From: Clostridium sp.
GTDB lineage: Bacteria; Bacillota_A; Clostridia; Lachnospirales; Lachnospiraceae
Direction: 5' to 3'
Length of the DNA stretch: 5,908 bases
Assembly: GCA_023666975.1 (NCBI GenBank)
Contig: JAMPAW010000195.1
Span: forward strand, 1 to 5,908
Positions 1-5,229 of this stretch are shown here, one piece after another. The notes beneath the pieces were generated by a model, which ran no database searches, was not told where the DNA came from, and saw only the letters and a list, made by a program, of their open reading frames with translations. A program made the translations under genes and the position numbers. Positions within the stretch are counted from its first letter, which is position 1. The number at the start of each line of letters is the position of its first letter.

Positions 1-1134
1 ACAGTCGTATTCTATCGCATACGCATTTCTTACAATCCTTGCATTTTCCAATCCCGGCACACTGCGGTACATCGCATACTGCACATCTTCCGGCAGAGAG
101 GAACTCATTCCCCCGATATACATCTCATTGGTAAATTCCCCTTCGGGTTCCACAAAAACCTGATGCCGGTCTTTATCGGCAAATTTCATCACCTTGTCTT
201 CAATCGAAGGACAGTATCTCGGCCCGGTTCCCTCAATGGCGCCGGAAAATAGCGGCGACCGGTCAATATTATCCCGTATGATTGTATGAGTCGCTTCATT
301 GGTATAGGTAAGAAAACAGCTAACCTGTTCTCTTCTAATATCTTCTTCTGTATTCGTAAAGGAAAATGGAACAATAACCTCATCTCCCTTTTGCTCCTCC
401 ATTTTTGAAAAATCAATGCTCCGCTTATCAATTCTGGCAGGCGTTCCTGTCTTAAAACGCCGAAGCGGAATCCCCGCATTTAACATCGAATCCGACAAAT
501 AATTTGCAGCCGATAAACCATTTGGCCCCGTGTAATTCACCACATCTCCATAAATACATCTCGCTTTCAAATAAACACCGGTACAGAGAATAACACATCC
601 TGCATAATAGGAAGCACCGGATTTTGTACGGATGCCTTTTATTTTCTGCCTGTTCTTTCCCTGAAATGTATTCACCTTTTCTTCATCTATATCCGTTACA
701 CCGTCTATCGTCTCATTTTGCCAGGTTTCACTGCCTTCAAACAACAGCCCTGCAACCTCTGCCTGCCGGAGAGTCAGATGTTCCGTGTTCTCCATTGTCA
801 TTCGCATCTGCCTCGTATACTCTGCCTTATCCGCCTGGGCGCGAAGGGAATGTACGGCAGGTCCTTTTGATTTATTGAGCATTTTGGACTGGATATAAGT
901 CTTATCAATATTTTTGCCCATTTCCCCGCCGAGGGCATCCACTTCCCGCACCAAATGCCCCTTTGAGGAACCGCCGATATTCGGATTACAGGGCATCATT
1001 GCCACGCTGTCCATACTCACGGTAAATATTATTGTTTCCATTCCAAGCCGCGCTAATGCCAAAGCTGCCTCACAACCGGCATGTCCGGCTCCAACCACGA
1101 TTGCATCATATTTTTCTTCTATTGTATTCATCAT
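1..1134 (-). CDS. mnmG: MnmG (GidA) tRNA uridine-5-carboxymethylaminomethyl modification enzyme, N-terminal 378 codons (runs off left edge)
   Basis: MnmG is an FAD enzyme that, with the GTPase MnmE, installs the carboxymethylaminomethyl group on wobble U34 of certain tRNAs in the cytoplasm. The reading frame is open from two tandem ATGs (1134 and 1131) to the left edge. Numbered from the second ATG, it shows the dinucleotide-binding GAGHAG near residues 14-19, the family block MPCNPNIGG with its conserved Cys48, [31 protein letters not shown] near 227, and [11 protein letters not shown] with the second conserved Cys307. About 377 of the usual 620-630 residues are present, so the C-terminal MnmE/tRNA-binding region lies outside the window. 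A GAGGGA ribosome site lies 4-8 bases before the two ATGs and does not decide between them. A non-family stretch of about 30 residues (roughly 133-163) precedes [10 protein letters not shown]. It follows the DUF6483 gene by 35 bp, probably on one transcript. Identification is confident. Confidence 0.97.
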   Translation of the reverse strand, partial: MMNTIEEKYDAIVVGAGHAGCEAALALARLGMETIIFTVSMDSVAMMPCNPNIGGSSKGHLVREVDALGGEMGKNIDKTYIQSKMLNKSKGPAVHSLRAQADKAEYTRQMRMTMENTEHLTLRQAEVAGLLFEGSETWQNETIDGVTDIDEEKVNTFQGKNRQKIKGIRTKSGASYYAGCVILCTGVYLKARCIYGDVVNYTGPNGLSAANYLSDSMLNAGIPLRRFKTGTPARIDKRSIDFSKMEEQKGDEVIVPFSFTNTEEDIRREQVSCFLTYTNEATHTIIRDNIDRSPLFSGAIEGTGPRYCPSIEDKVMKFADKDRHQVFVEPEGEFTNEMYIGGMSSSLPEDVQYAMYRSVPGLENARIVRNAYAIEYDC

Positions 1135-1169
1135 TGTTCCCTCTATATTTCTGTCAAAACATTTTCTCG

Positions 1170-1547
1170 CTACATTAGAAAAATGTTACTCATATTTTCC
1201 ATTCCATACCTTGCAAGCAAATCCTTTAAACCAAGTTGTATCTCGTCCCGGCTAAAATTATGTGCCTGAAGAAATTCATCATCTTTATCATTGAGATAAG
1301 AATAAAACAGCACTGCCATTTCCAAATGTTTCATATCGTTATCAGCAGTTATTTCAAAAATATGATTTTCAGCCTCGTTAATATTCCCCGCATCGACCAT
1401 ATCCGTTAAACGATTCAGAATATCCTGCGCTTCCTTATCATTCAATAATTCTATGCCTGGATTATCTGTATCAATATGAAAAATCAATTTGAGGATTGTC
1501 CGCACCATTTCCTTTATCAATCTCATGATATAATCCTGCTCAAACAT
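1170..1547 (-). CDS. DUF6483-type small protein of unknown function
   Basis: A 125-residue cytoplasmic protein with no signal peptide or clear membrane segment. The N-terminus [18 protein letters not shown] resembles small Firmicute proteins grouped as DUF6483, which I recognise from that opening pattern only. The remainder is charged and probably mostly helical, with acidic stretches near DKEAQDIL and a repeat-like helical look around [10 protein letters not shown], which might be a TPR-like fold. The start is set by AGGAG eight bases upstream of ATG 1545-1547. The gene is read toward mnmG and ends 35 bp before it with no terminator between, so it is probably first in an mnmG transcript. Its function is unknown. 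No catalytic motif is visible. Confidence 0.75.
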   Translation of the reverse strand: MFEQDYIMRLIKEMVRTILKLIFHIDTDNPGIELLNDKEAQDILNRLTDMVDAGNINEAENHIFEITADNDMKHLEMAVLFYSYLNDKDDEFLQAHNFSRDEIQLGLKDLLARYGMENMSNIFLM

Positions 1548-1582
1548 ATCATATCTCCTATTGCGTATCTGTTCATTACATC

Positions 1583-1611
1583 ATTTTATATCGTTTTTCA
1601 GATGATTACAA
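1583..1611 (-). promoter_or_regulatory. Putative promoter of the DUF6483-mnmG transcript
   Basis: Read on the minus strand, TTGTAA (1611-1606) and TAAAAT (1588-1583) are separated by 17 bp and lie about 36 bp before the DUF6483 start. Both boxes depart from consensus, so this is a moderate-quality sigma-A-type prediction. Confidence 0.4.
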
Positions 1612-1679
1612 GTACTCCATTGGACATATCATAATAATTTTCAGATAATAAAAATATGGATTTGACAAGGGGAAAAAGT

Positions 1680-1708
1680 TTGTGAAATAAATTCAAGACT
1701 GTTATAAT
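1680..1708 (+). promoter_or_regulatory. Putative upstream promoter of the phd/yefM-like antitoxin gene
   Basis: TTGTGA (1680-1685), a 17-bp spacer and a perfect TATAAT (1703-1708). It would give a leader of about 110 bases before the antitoxin start at 1825. The leader would contain the 39-bp element at 1731-1769. Confidence 0.5.
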
Positions 1709-1730
1709 GTTAAAGAAGACGGAAAAATGT

Positions 1731-1769
1731 CAATAAGGCAGAATTGTGTTGCGATAATAGCATGTGAAT
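1731..1769 (+). repeat. 39-bp promoter-upstream element, copy A
   Basis: This stretch matches 5067-5105 at 33 of 39 positions with no gaps. Each copy is followed within about 5 bp by a sigma-A-type promoter: here TTGCAG-17-TATAAT (1774-1802), there TTGACA-17-TATTAT (5108-5136). It contains a possible extended -10 (TGCGATAAT). It may be an operator, an UP-like element, an upstream promoter, or the scar of a duplicated segment. Its function is not known. Confidence 0.75.
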
Positions 1770-1773
1770 TTGC

Positions 1774-1802
1774 TTGCAGAGGTATAATATATTGTATATA
1801 AT
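1774..1802 (+). promoter_or_regulatory. Putative proximal promoter of the phd/yefM-like antitoxin gene
   Basis: TTGCAG (1774-1779), 17 bp, TATAAT (1797-1802). Transcription would start around 1809, leaving a very short leader that begins at the AAGGAG ribosome site. A second TATAAT (1783-1788) sits inside the spacer without a good -35. Type II antitoxins commonly repress their own promoter, and the AT-rich repeats at 1783-1802 could form part of such an operator, but that is inference. Confidence 0.45.
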
Positions 1803-1824
1803 GTAACCAAAGGAGTTGATTGAT

Positions 1825-2085
1825 ATGCCAAATATTAAGCCAATATCAGATTTAAGGAATTATACAGAAGTATTAAAACAAGTAGATGCATCGAATAGAG
1901 TATATCTTACACGAAATGGCCATGGCGAGTATGGGATTCTTACTATGGCAGAGATTGATGAGCTCGACCGTTATCGGGCAGCTTATACATTGGTTTCTAA
2001 ATTGGGAAAAGCAGAGGAACGTGCAGATAAAGAAGGTTGGATTTCAGCAGATGATGTAGAAAAGGAACTGGAGGTATTTGATTGA
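1825..2085 (+). CDS. Phd/YefM-family type II antitoxin
   Basis: An 86-residue protein of the Phd/YefM antitoxin family. Its N-terminal part binds operator DNA as a dimer and its C-terminal tail neutralises a partner toxin. Visible signs are the opening IKPISDLRNYTEVLKQV, then VYLTRNGHGEYGIL, an internal MAEIDELDRYRA helix, and an acidic C-terminus (DDVEKELEVFD) typical of the toxin-binding tail. Length is normal for the family. An in-frame TTG nine bases upstream abuts the AGGAG (1811-1815). The ATG at 1825 has proper nine-base spacing and is the better start. The stop overlaps the TTG start of the next frame by four bases (TTGA), the usual antitoxin-toxin coupling. That toxin is truncated, so this is effectively an orphan antitoxin. 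Confidence 0.9.
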   Translation: MPNIKPISDLRNYTEVLKQVDASNRVYLTRNGHGEYGILTMAEIDELDRYRAAYTLVSKLGKAEERADKEGWISADDVEKELEVFD

Positions 2086-2552
2086 AAAAATTACAATACT
2101 CTCCAGATGCCCTTGAAAAACTGCATGAGATAAAACAGGATATTACTATCAGATATGGATTAGAACAAATAGGGATTTGTAAGGAACTGAACATTTTGGC
2201 GGAGGAATATGCAATGCAAAGATATGATTGGAAAAATACCTTTAATACAAGGGATTTGGGATATACACCAACGATGAATAGAAATTATATCAAGCCGCAA
2301 AGATTCATTCGTAGTGGCAATCCGCATACAATAGATAATGATGTGAAAGAATTTTTAATTGAACATAACCTAAAAACAGTTATAGATTTAAGGAATGAGA
2401 AGATTGCAAGTATGAATCCTAATGCTTTTATATCCGACAGTAGATTTTCTTGTTATAATTTTCCATTATCTTTTGCAAAACACAATGTATTTAGAAGCGT
2501 TTCATTCAATATGCAATCATATTTCCGCAAAGGCATTGACAAATTTTTTTGA
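2082..2552 (+). pseudogene. Chimeric frame: truncated RelE/ParE-type toxin fused to a truncated tyrosine-phosphatase-like protein
   Basis: A continuous 156-codon frame starts at TTG 2082 with GGAGG seven bases upstream and overlaps the antitoxin stop. Residues 1-26 (KKLQYSPDALEKLHEIK...) are the first strand and helix of a RelE/ParE-type toxin. The catalytic and core strands that should follow are missing. From about residue 45 the sequence changes to the start of a bacterial tyrosine phosphatase of the Y_phosphatase3 type (NTFNTRDLGYTP, IKPQRFIRSG, LKTVIDLRNEK). It stops at residue 156 before any HC-x5-R active site. Residues 27-44 cannot be assigned. The fusion is best explained by deletion between two genes. 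Neither activity is expected. Whether the fusion is expressed, or interacts with the antitoxin, is unknown. Confidence 0.75.
2214..2552 (+). pseudogene. Tyrosine-phosphatase-like protein, N-terminal fragment with its own ribosome site
   Basis: Inside the chimeric frame, ATG 2214 has a GGAGG (2201-2205) eight bases upstream, exactly where homology to the phosphatase family begins. The native start of the phosphatase gene and its ribosome site have therefore probably survived the fusion. The 112-residue product would hold the family's N-terminal F-x-x-R-D-L-G and RFIRSG blocks and the VIDLRNE strand. It lacks the catalytic P-loop cysteine and everything after it. The tail (GIDKFF) overlaps the -35 box of the next module's promoter, so the right-hand break lies at or near 2530. 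Probably non-functional. Confidence 0.65.
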
Positions 2553-2563
2553 TTTGGTAGAAT
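2536..2563 (+). promoter_or_regulatory. Consensus promoter of the ToxI-ToxN module
   Basis: A perfect TTGACA (2536-2541), a 16-bp T-rich spacer and TAGAAT (2558-2563). It overlaps the end of the phosphatase fragment. Predicted transcription start is about 2570, leading into the non-coding stretch before toxN. Confidence 0.65.
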
Positions 2564-2569
2564 ACTATT

Positions 2570-2671
2570 AAAGGAGAGTCCTGCCAGTAAGTGGACGTTC
2601 AAAAAGCGATAGCGTTGCTGCGGTGACACTACATTCAAGGACTATGACAAACATAGTCCTTGAAATATTTT
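2570..2671 (+). ncRNA. Candidate ToxI-type RNA antitoxin (type III TA)
   Basis: In type III systems a strong promoter drives a short RNA of tandem pseudoknot-forming repeats. A terminator then lets only some transcripts reach the toxin gene, and ToxN itself processes the RNA and is held inactive by it. Here a consensus promoter, about 65 bases with no long frame, and a 13-bp hairpin occur in that order before a ToxN-family gene. The repeats are not clear: two units of about 34-36 bp (starting near 2577 and 2611) share only scattered matches, including TTCAA spaced 36 bp apart and a TGC/GTG-AC core. The antitoxin is therefore inferred from position rather than from recognised repeats. It may be a low-copy, CptI-like or decayed version. 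Confidence 0.5.
2634..2671 (+). terminator. Terminator-like hairpin between ToxI candidate and toxN
   Basis: TTCAAGGACTATG (2634-2646) pairs perfectly with CATAGTCCTTGAA (2652-2664) across an ACAAA loop, followed by ATATTTTAT. The 13-bp stem is strong but the T-run is weak and interrupted. This suits the leaky terminator that sets the antitoxin-to-toxin ratio in type III loci. Confidence 0.6.
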
Positions 2672-2684
2672 ATGCCTTAGTATG

Positions 2685-2713
2685 CAGAAAAGCTGCCAGC
2701 GGCAGGTTTTCTG
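2685..2713 (+). promoter_or_regulatory. Second hairpin just upstream of the toxN ribosome site
   Basis: CAGAAAA-G-CTGCC (2685-2697) pairs with GGCAG-G-TTTTCTG (2701-2713) around an AGC loop, giving twelve pairs with one G-G mismatch. It ends four bases before the GGGAG ribosome site of toxN (2717-2721). It could be a second terminator, since TTTT is on its 3' arm, or a translation or processing control element. Its role is not established. Confidence 0.45.
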
Positions 2714-2727
2714 TATGGGAGAATTTT

Positions 2728-3258
2728 ATGACACAGTTACCATTAGAAGTGTATCGGATAGACATGAAGTACATTAGAAACCTGCATAATATTGATGACA
2801 GAGTATTTTCTGTATCACCGCAGGCAGGGAAAGATGAACGCCCTTTTCTGGGTATAATTCTTATATGCAATGAACACAAATATTGTGTGCCGCTGTCAAA
2901 GCCTAAGAAAAAGCATGAAAAGATGCGTGATAAGATAGATTTCAAGAAAATTGTACATAATGGTTCGTTGATAGGGGTTTTAAATTTCAACCTTATGATA
3001 CCTGTTGAAGATGCACAGATACAGCGGATTGATACGAAAATCCGTAAGCATGATAATATGGATACAAGAAGGAAAAAGGAACTTCTTATCAAAGAATTGG
3101 ATTGGCGCAATGGGCATATTAGCGAGTTGGCTAATACTGCAAATGTCCTTTACAAAAAATATGTTTCAGGGGAAGATTTTGCTGCTAAAAAGCAGTGCTT
3201 GGATTTTAAGAGAATGGAAGTAGAATGTGCTAAATATAATTCAAAAAATAAATTATAA
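2728..3258 (+). CDS. toxN: ToxN/AbiQ-family type III toxin endoribonuclease
   Basis: A 176-residue protein of the ToxN/AbiQ family. These endoribonucleases cleave cellular and phage RNA, are inhibited by a repeat RNA antitoxin, and often act in abortive phage defence. Family features in order are VYRIDMKYIRNLHNIDDRVF (1-27 region), the core strand PFLGIILICNEHKYCVPLSKPKKKH (about 39-63), where Ser57 and Lys58 align with the Thr-Ser of the ToxN T-S-P-K active-site loop, then LIGVLNFNLMIPVEDAQI (about 81-98). A basic C-terminal helical part includes KELLIKELDWRN. Length matches ToxN (about 170) and AbiQ (about 180). The frame is open 35 codons further upstream, but that would run through the hairpins. 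ATG 2728 has GGGAG six bases before it and matches the family start. The gene appears intact. Confidence 0.88.
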   Translation: MTQLPLEVYRIDMKYIRNLHNIDDRVFSVSPQAGKDERPFLGIILICNEHKYCVPLSKPKKKHEKMRDKIDFKKIVHNGSLIGVLNFNLMIPVEDAQIQRIDTKIRKHDNMDTRRKKELLIKELDWRNGHISELANTANVLYKKYVSGEDFAAKKQCLDFKRMEVECAKYNSKNKL

Positions 3259-3319
3259 CAATTATTAATTCTTTGGACTTTGTGAAAATCTAATCGCACT
3301 TTAGGAGGAAATAGATAAA

Positions 3320-4264
3320 ATGAAAAAGGCTGCAAAAGTAATTTGTATCATTATTGCCGCATTGATTGTGCTGTTGTTGATAGTGTATATCAATCATCAA
3401 GCCCACTAAAAAAAGGAAAAGGCGCTCCGTTCACCACTTGGTCAAATCGTAAAAGTTGATGGACATAATATGAGCGTTTACATTGAAGGAGAAGGAGAAA
3501 CAACGCTTGTATTTATGTCTGGCGGCGGAACGTGTTCTCCAATATTGGATTTCAAATCCCTCTATTCGCTTTTGAGCGATGAATATAAAATTGCTGTCGT
3601 AGAGAAATTCGGATATGGTTTCAGTGATATTGTTGATAAAAGCAGGGACATTGACTCTATACTTGAGGACACAAGAACCGCACTTGCGAAGGCGGAGCTT
3701 ACTGCACCGTATGTTCTTTGTCCGCACTCTATGTCAGGACTTGAAGCCTTGTATTGGGCAAAGAAATATCCTGATGAGGTATCTGCAATAATCGGTCTTG
3801 ATATGGCTGTACCGCAATATTATGACAGCATGAACATCAATATACCAATGATGCGTGTTGCAAGTTGGACATCTAATATTGGAATTACTCGTTTAATACC
3901 CGGAATTGCAGAAAGTGATGCGATACAGTATGGTACGTTATCCGACAGCGAAAAAGAAATTTATAGAGCAGTTTTTTACAGTCGTACAGCAACTGTGACA
4001 ATGATTAACGAGTGTGATTCCGTTAAAGAAAATGCAAAATTAGTTGAAAGTATGGGGGTTCCTCAACTTCCGATGCTGCTGTTCCTTTCAAATGGATCGG
4101 GAGGAACTGGTTTTGATGAAGAAACATGGCATAAGATACCAATCGAATATATTTCGCAAGTGACCGACGGCAAATATGTGGAATTGGATTGTCCGCATTA
4201 TGTTCACGATTATGAGTATGATACGATAAGCGAAAATATAAAAGCGTTTTTGTCGGATTCTTAA
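3320..4264 (+). pseudogene. Alpha/beta hydrolase with N-terminal membrane anchor, interrupted by an in-frame TAA at 3407
   Basis: A strong AGGAGG (3303-3308) precedes ATG 3320. Codons 1-29 encode a lysine start plus an unbroken hydrophobic segment (VICIIIAALIVLLLIVYI), a signal anchor. A TAA at 3407-3409 follows. Without changing frame, coding resumes (KKEKALRSPLGQIVKVDGHN) into a full alpha/beta hydrolase domain from Met 3470 to the stop at 4262-4264. That domain has the oxyanion-type SGGG near residue 18, a nucleophile elbow PHSMSG with Ser87 (numbered from Met 3470), LDMAVP, and a C-terminal CPHYVHDY offering catalytic His243 or His246. The single stop looks like a nonsense mutation or sequencing error in a gene of about 314 codons. 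If real, the products are a 29-residue membrane peptide and possibly a cytoplasmic hydrolase reinitiated at 3470, which has no good ribosome site. Substrate is unknown. Confidence 0.8.
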
Positions 4265-4442
4265 AGAATAGCTTTTTTTGTCCTTTAAGGGATAAATCAT
4301 ATCATTTTGATACGCTTTAATTTCTCATGTATATGGTTTTAACGCTGGTGTACCCAAAAGCCAGAATTACATAAAAATTACCTATGTGCATCAATAGCTA
4401 AACTAGCAAATGCCGTTTGCAACAACTCATTTAAATTATTTG

Positions 4443-4487
4443 CTTGGTCATTATCTTGGTCACATCTTGGTCACTTTGACCAAGATG
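4443..4487 (+). repeat. Triple CTTGGTCA direct repeat with an 11-bp inverted repeat (candidate operator)
   Basis: CTTGGTCA occurs at 4443-4450, 4455-4462 and 4466-4473, about one helical turn apart (12 and 11 bp steps). The third copy is half of a perfect dyad, CATCTTGGTCA (4463-4473) and TGACCAAGATG (4477-4487), with a CTT spacer. The dyad's right arm contains most of the TTGACC -35 box of the promoter below. No T-run follows, so an operator is likelier than a terminator. The regulator is unknown. Confidence 0.6.
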
Positions 4488-4504
4488 CAAATCTTTCTTA
4501 TTAA
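4476..4504 (+). promoter_or_regulatory. Putative promoter of the DUF3795 gene
   Basis: TTGACC (4476-4481), 17 bp, TATTAA (4499-4504), giving a leader of about 40 bases before ATG 4550. The -35 lies inside the inverted repeat at 4463-4487, so binding there would be expected to block RNA polymerase. Confidence 0.4.
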
Positions 4505-4525
4505 TATTGTTAAGGGCAACAAATC
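4504..4525 (+). repeat. 22-bp leader repeat, copy A (before the DUF3795 gene)
   Basis: ATATTGTTAAGGG-NN-ACAAATC here matches 5713-5734 at 20 of 22 positions. The similarity continues loosely to the ribosome sites and ATGs, which lie 24 and 23 bases downstream. This suggests homologous 5' leaders on two otherwise unrelated genes. Confidence 0.6.
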
Positions 4526-4549
4526 GGGAGTTGTCAGAGAGGTATAAAA

Positions 4550-5017
4550 ATGGAAAGAAATGAAATTTTGAAAAAAGTTGCTCCTTGTTCTTTAATGTGT
4601 CACACCTGTTCGGCATATTGTAATGGAGTAATTTGTGAGTATTCTCAAACATTATTAAAATATTTAGATGGCATGAAAGAATTTTACGAGAAGCATATTC
4701 CAGATGCTGTAGAAAGCTATAAAAACTTTGAAGAAGTGCTTTGCATGTATAATGCTGGTCCTTGTTCGGGCTGTCGCAGTACAGAACACAATGTATGCAG
4801 TATTGAAGGGTGCTTTTTGCTTGAGTGTACGAAAAAACATGGTATTGATTTTTGTGGAGAATGTGAAGAATTTCCATGTCAAAAAGTACATAAATTGTTT
4901 GAAGAAGTAGTATACAGGCAGTGGTTAGACGGAAATCAACAAATCAGAGATTATGGTATAGAATACTTTTGGGAAAAAAATTTTGAAAATCCACATTATA
5001 AACCATACAAAGGGTGA
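4550..5017 (+). CDS. DUF3795-family cysteine-rich protein
   Basis: A 155-residue soluble protein with 14 cysteines arranged as in DUF3795 (a family of unknown function): C13-x3-C17-x2-C20-x3-C24 with C29, then CSGC at 72-75, C83/C88/C93, and FCGECEEFPC at 102-110. The hallmark N-terminal APCSLMCHTCSAYC, the GxDFCGEC-EFPC block and the closing W/RDYGIE-W region all fit. The cysteine groups suggest zinc or iron-sulphur binding, but no enzymatic role is established. The start at ATG 4550 has AGAGAGG about seven bases upstream. It appears to be monocistronic: the hydrolase ends about 285 bp earlier, and a separate RNA locus begins about 90 bp later. The gene looks intact. Confidence 0.88.
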   Translation: MERNEILKKVAPCSLMCHTCSAYCNGVICEYSQTLLKYLDGMKEFYEKHIPDAVESYKNFEEVLCMYNAGPCSGCRSTEHNVCSIEGCFLLECTKKHGIDFCGECEEFPCQKVHKLFEEVVYRQWLDGNQQIRDYGIEYFWEKNFENPHYKPYKG

Positions 5018-5066
5018 TGGAAAATTCAAGTTTGTCGGGAAGATGAACTACCATGTTGAAAATAAC

Positions 5067-5105
5067 CAATAAGACAGAAGTGTGTTATGATAATAGAATA
5101 TGAAT
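5067..5105 (+). repeat. 39-bp promoter-upstream element, copy B
   Basis: Second copy of the element at 1731-1769 (33/39, ungapped). It lies three bases before the TTGACA of the small antitoxin RNA promoter. It contains TGTTATGAT (5083-5091), an extended -10 type sequence, so it may itself start transcription or bind a regulator. Confidence 0.75.
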
Positions 5106-5107
5106 CC

Positions 5108-5136
5108 TTGACAGAAAAAGATTGGAATGTTATTAT
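5108..5136 (+). promoter_or_regulatory. Strong promoter of the type I antitoxin RNA
   Basis: A perfect TTGACA (5108-5113), 17 bp, TATTAT (5131-5136). Predicted start is about 5143. No plausible protein gene follows on this strand before the terminator 45-85 bases downstream, so it most likely drives a small RNA. This is the strongest plus-strand promoter in the cluster, as expected for an unstable antisense antitoxin that must outnumber its target. Confidence 0.7.
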
Positions 5137-5142
5137 ACAGAC

Positions 5143-5229
5143 AGAAAGGTGCTACCGATAGACGGTTAGCCCAGATATATTGGTTAAAAAATAACCGCTC
5201 TTATTTAGGCTGAAGGCGGTTATTTTTTA
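5143..5229 (+). ncRNA. Candidate antisense RNA antitoxin of a type I (par/Fst-like) TA locus
   Basis: The predicted RNA of about 87 bases runs from a consensus promoter to the shared terminator (5186-5228), convergent with the toxin mRNA. Its 5' end folds as GCTACC (5151-5156) with GGTTAGC (5164-5170) around a GATAGAC loop. Pairing with the toxin mRNA is possible at three places: CUACCG (5152-5157) with the toxin 5' hairpin (5413-5408); AUAUUGGUUAA (5177-5187) with the toxin start-codon region (5328-5318; nine Watson-Crick pairs, one G-U, one mismatch); and the fully complementary terminator region, which includes the last toxin codons. This combination of 5' direct repeats and a common terminator is the arrangement known for RNA II of the enterococcal par locus. 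Confidence 0.7.
5186..5228. terminator. Perfect bidirectional terminator shared by toxin mRNA and antitoxin RNA
   Basis: AAAAAATAACCGC (5186-5198) and GCGGTTATTTTTT (5216-5228) form a 13-bp perfect stem with A6 on one side and T6 on the other, so it terminates transcription from both strands. The 17-base loop can add a CTT/AAG extension. The toxin stop codon (5222-5220, minus strand) lies within the stem. Confidence 0.9.

Larger units (their letters stand above)
4265..4549. other. Non-coding gap between hydrolase and DUF3795 gene, with a possible decayed minus-strand coding tail
   Basis: No complete gene is visible. Just after the hydrolase stop there is a weak ATTC-TTAAA-GAAT hairpin followed by T7 (4268-4282 region), a poor terminator candidate. 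On the minus strand, 4470-4378 is an open frame of 30 codons ending in TAA that reads like protein (DQANNLNELLQTAFASLAID) but has no start codon or ribosome site. It may be the tail of a lost gene or chance. The right part carries the TTGGTCA repeats, a dyad and a promoter, listed separately. Confidence 0.4.

Noticed and set aside
189..1255. Open frames of 84-113 codons on the plus strand (624-878, 914-1255) and a 96-codon minus frame (189-479)
   Set aside because: They lie inside mnmG in other frames, lack ribosome sites, and mnmG is certain by conserved motifs throughout.
1816..1824. TTG start three codons upstream for the Phd/YefM antitoxin
   Set aside because: It directly abuts the AGGAG, leaving no spacing. 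ATG 1825 has nine-base spacing and fits the family start.
2623..2727. 35-codon N-terminal extension of ToxN
   Set aside because: The frame is open by chance through two strong hairpins. The family start and GGGAG point to ATG 2728.
2670..3110. 146-codon minus-strand frame opposite toxN
   Set aside because: Shadow of toxN. No ribosome site or recognisable motif, while toxN has clear family features.
3259..3319. Dedicated promoter for the hydrolase gene
   Set aside because: TTGGAC and TTGTGA boxes occur but no -10 lies at a proper distance, so transcription may come from toxN read-through.
4257..4295. Terminator after the hydrolase gene
   Set aside because: Only a weak 4-bp stem near a T7 run and a separate CTTAAAG/CTTTAAG pair with a long loop are present. 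Neither is a convincing intrinsic terminator.
4443..4473. CRISPR-like interpretation of the TTGGTCA repeats
   Set aside because: Units are 8 bp with 3-4 bp gaps, far too short for a CRISPR array, and no cas gene is present.
4431..4891. Minus-strand frames of 148 and 75 codons opposite the DUF3795 gene
   Set aside because: Antisense shadows. The sense strand has the full DUF3795 cysteine pattern and a ribosome site.
5143..5229. A peptide encoded by the plus-strand small RNA
   Set aside because: No start codon with a ribosome site is followed by a useful frame before the terminator, so non-coding antitoxin RNA is the better reading.
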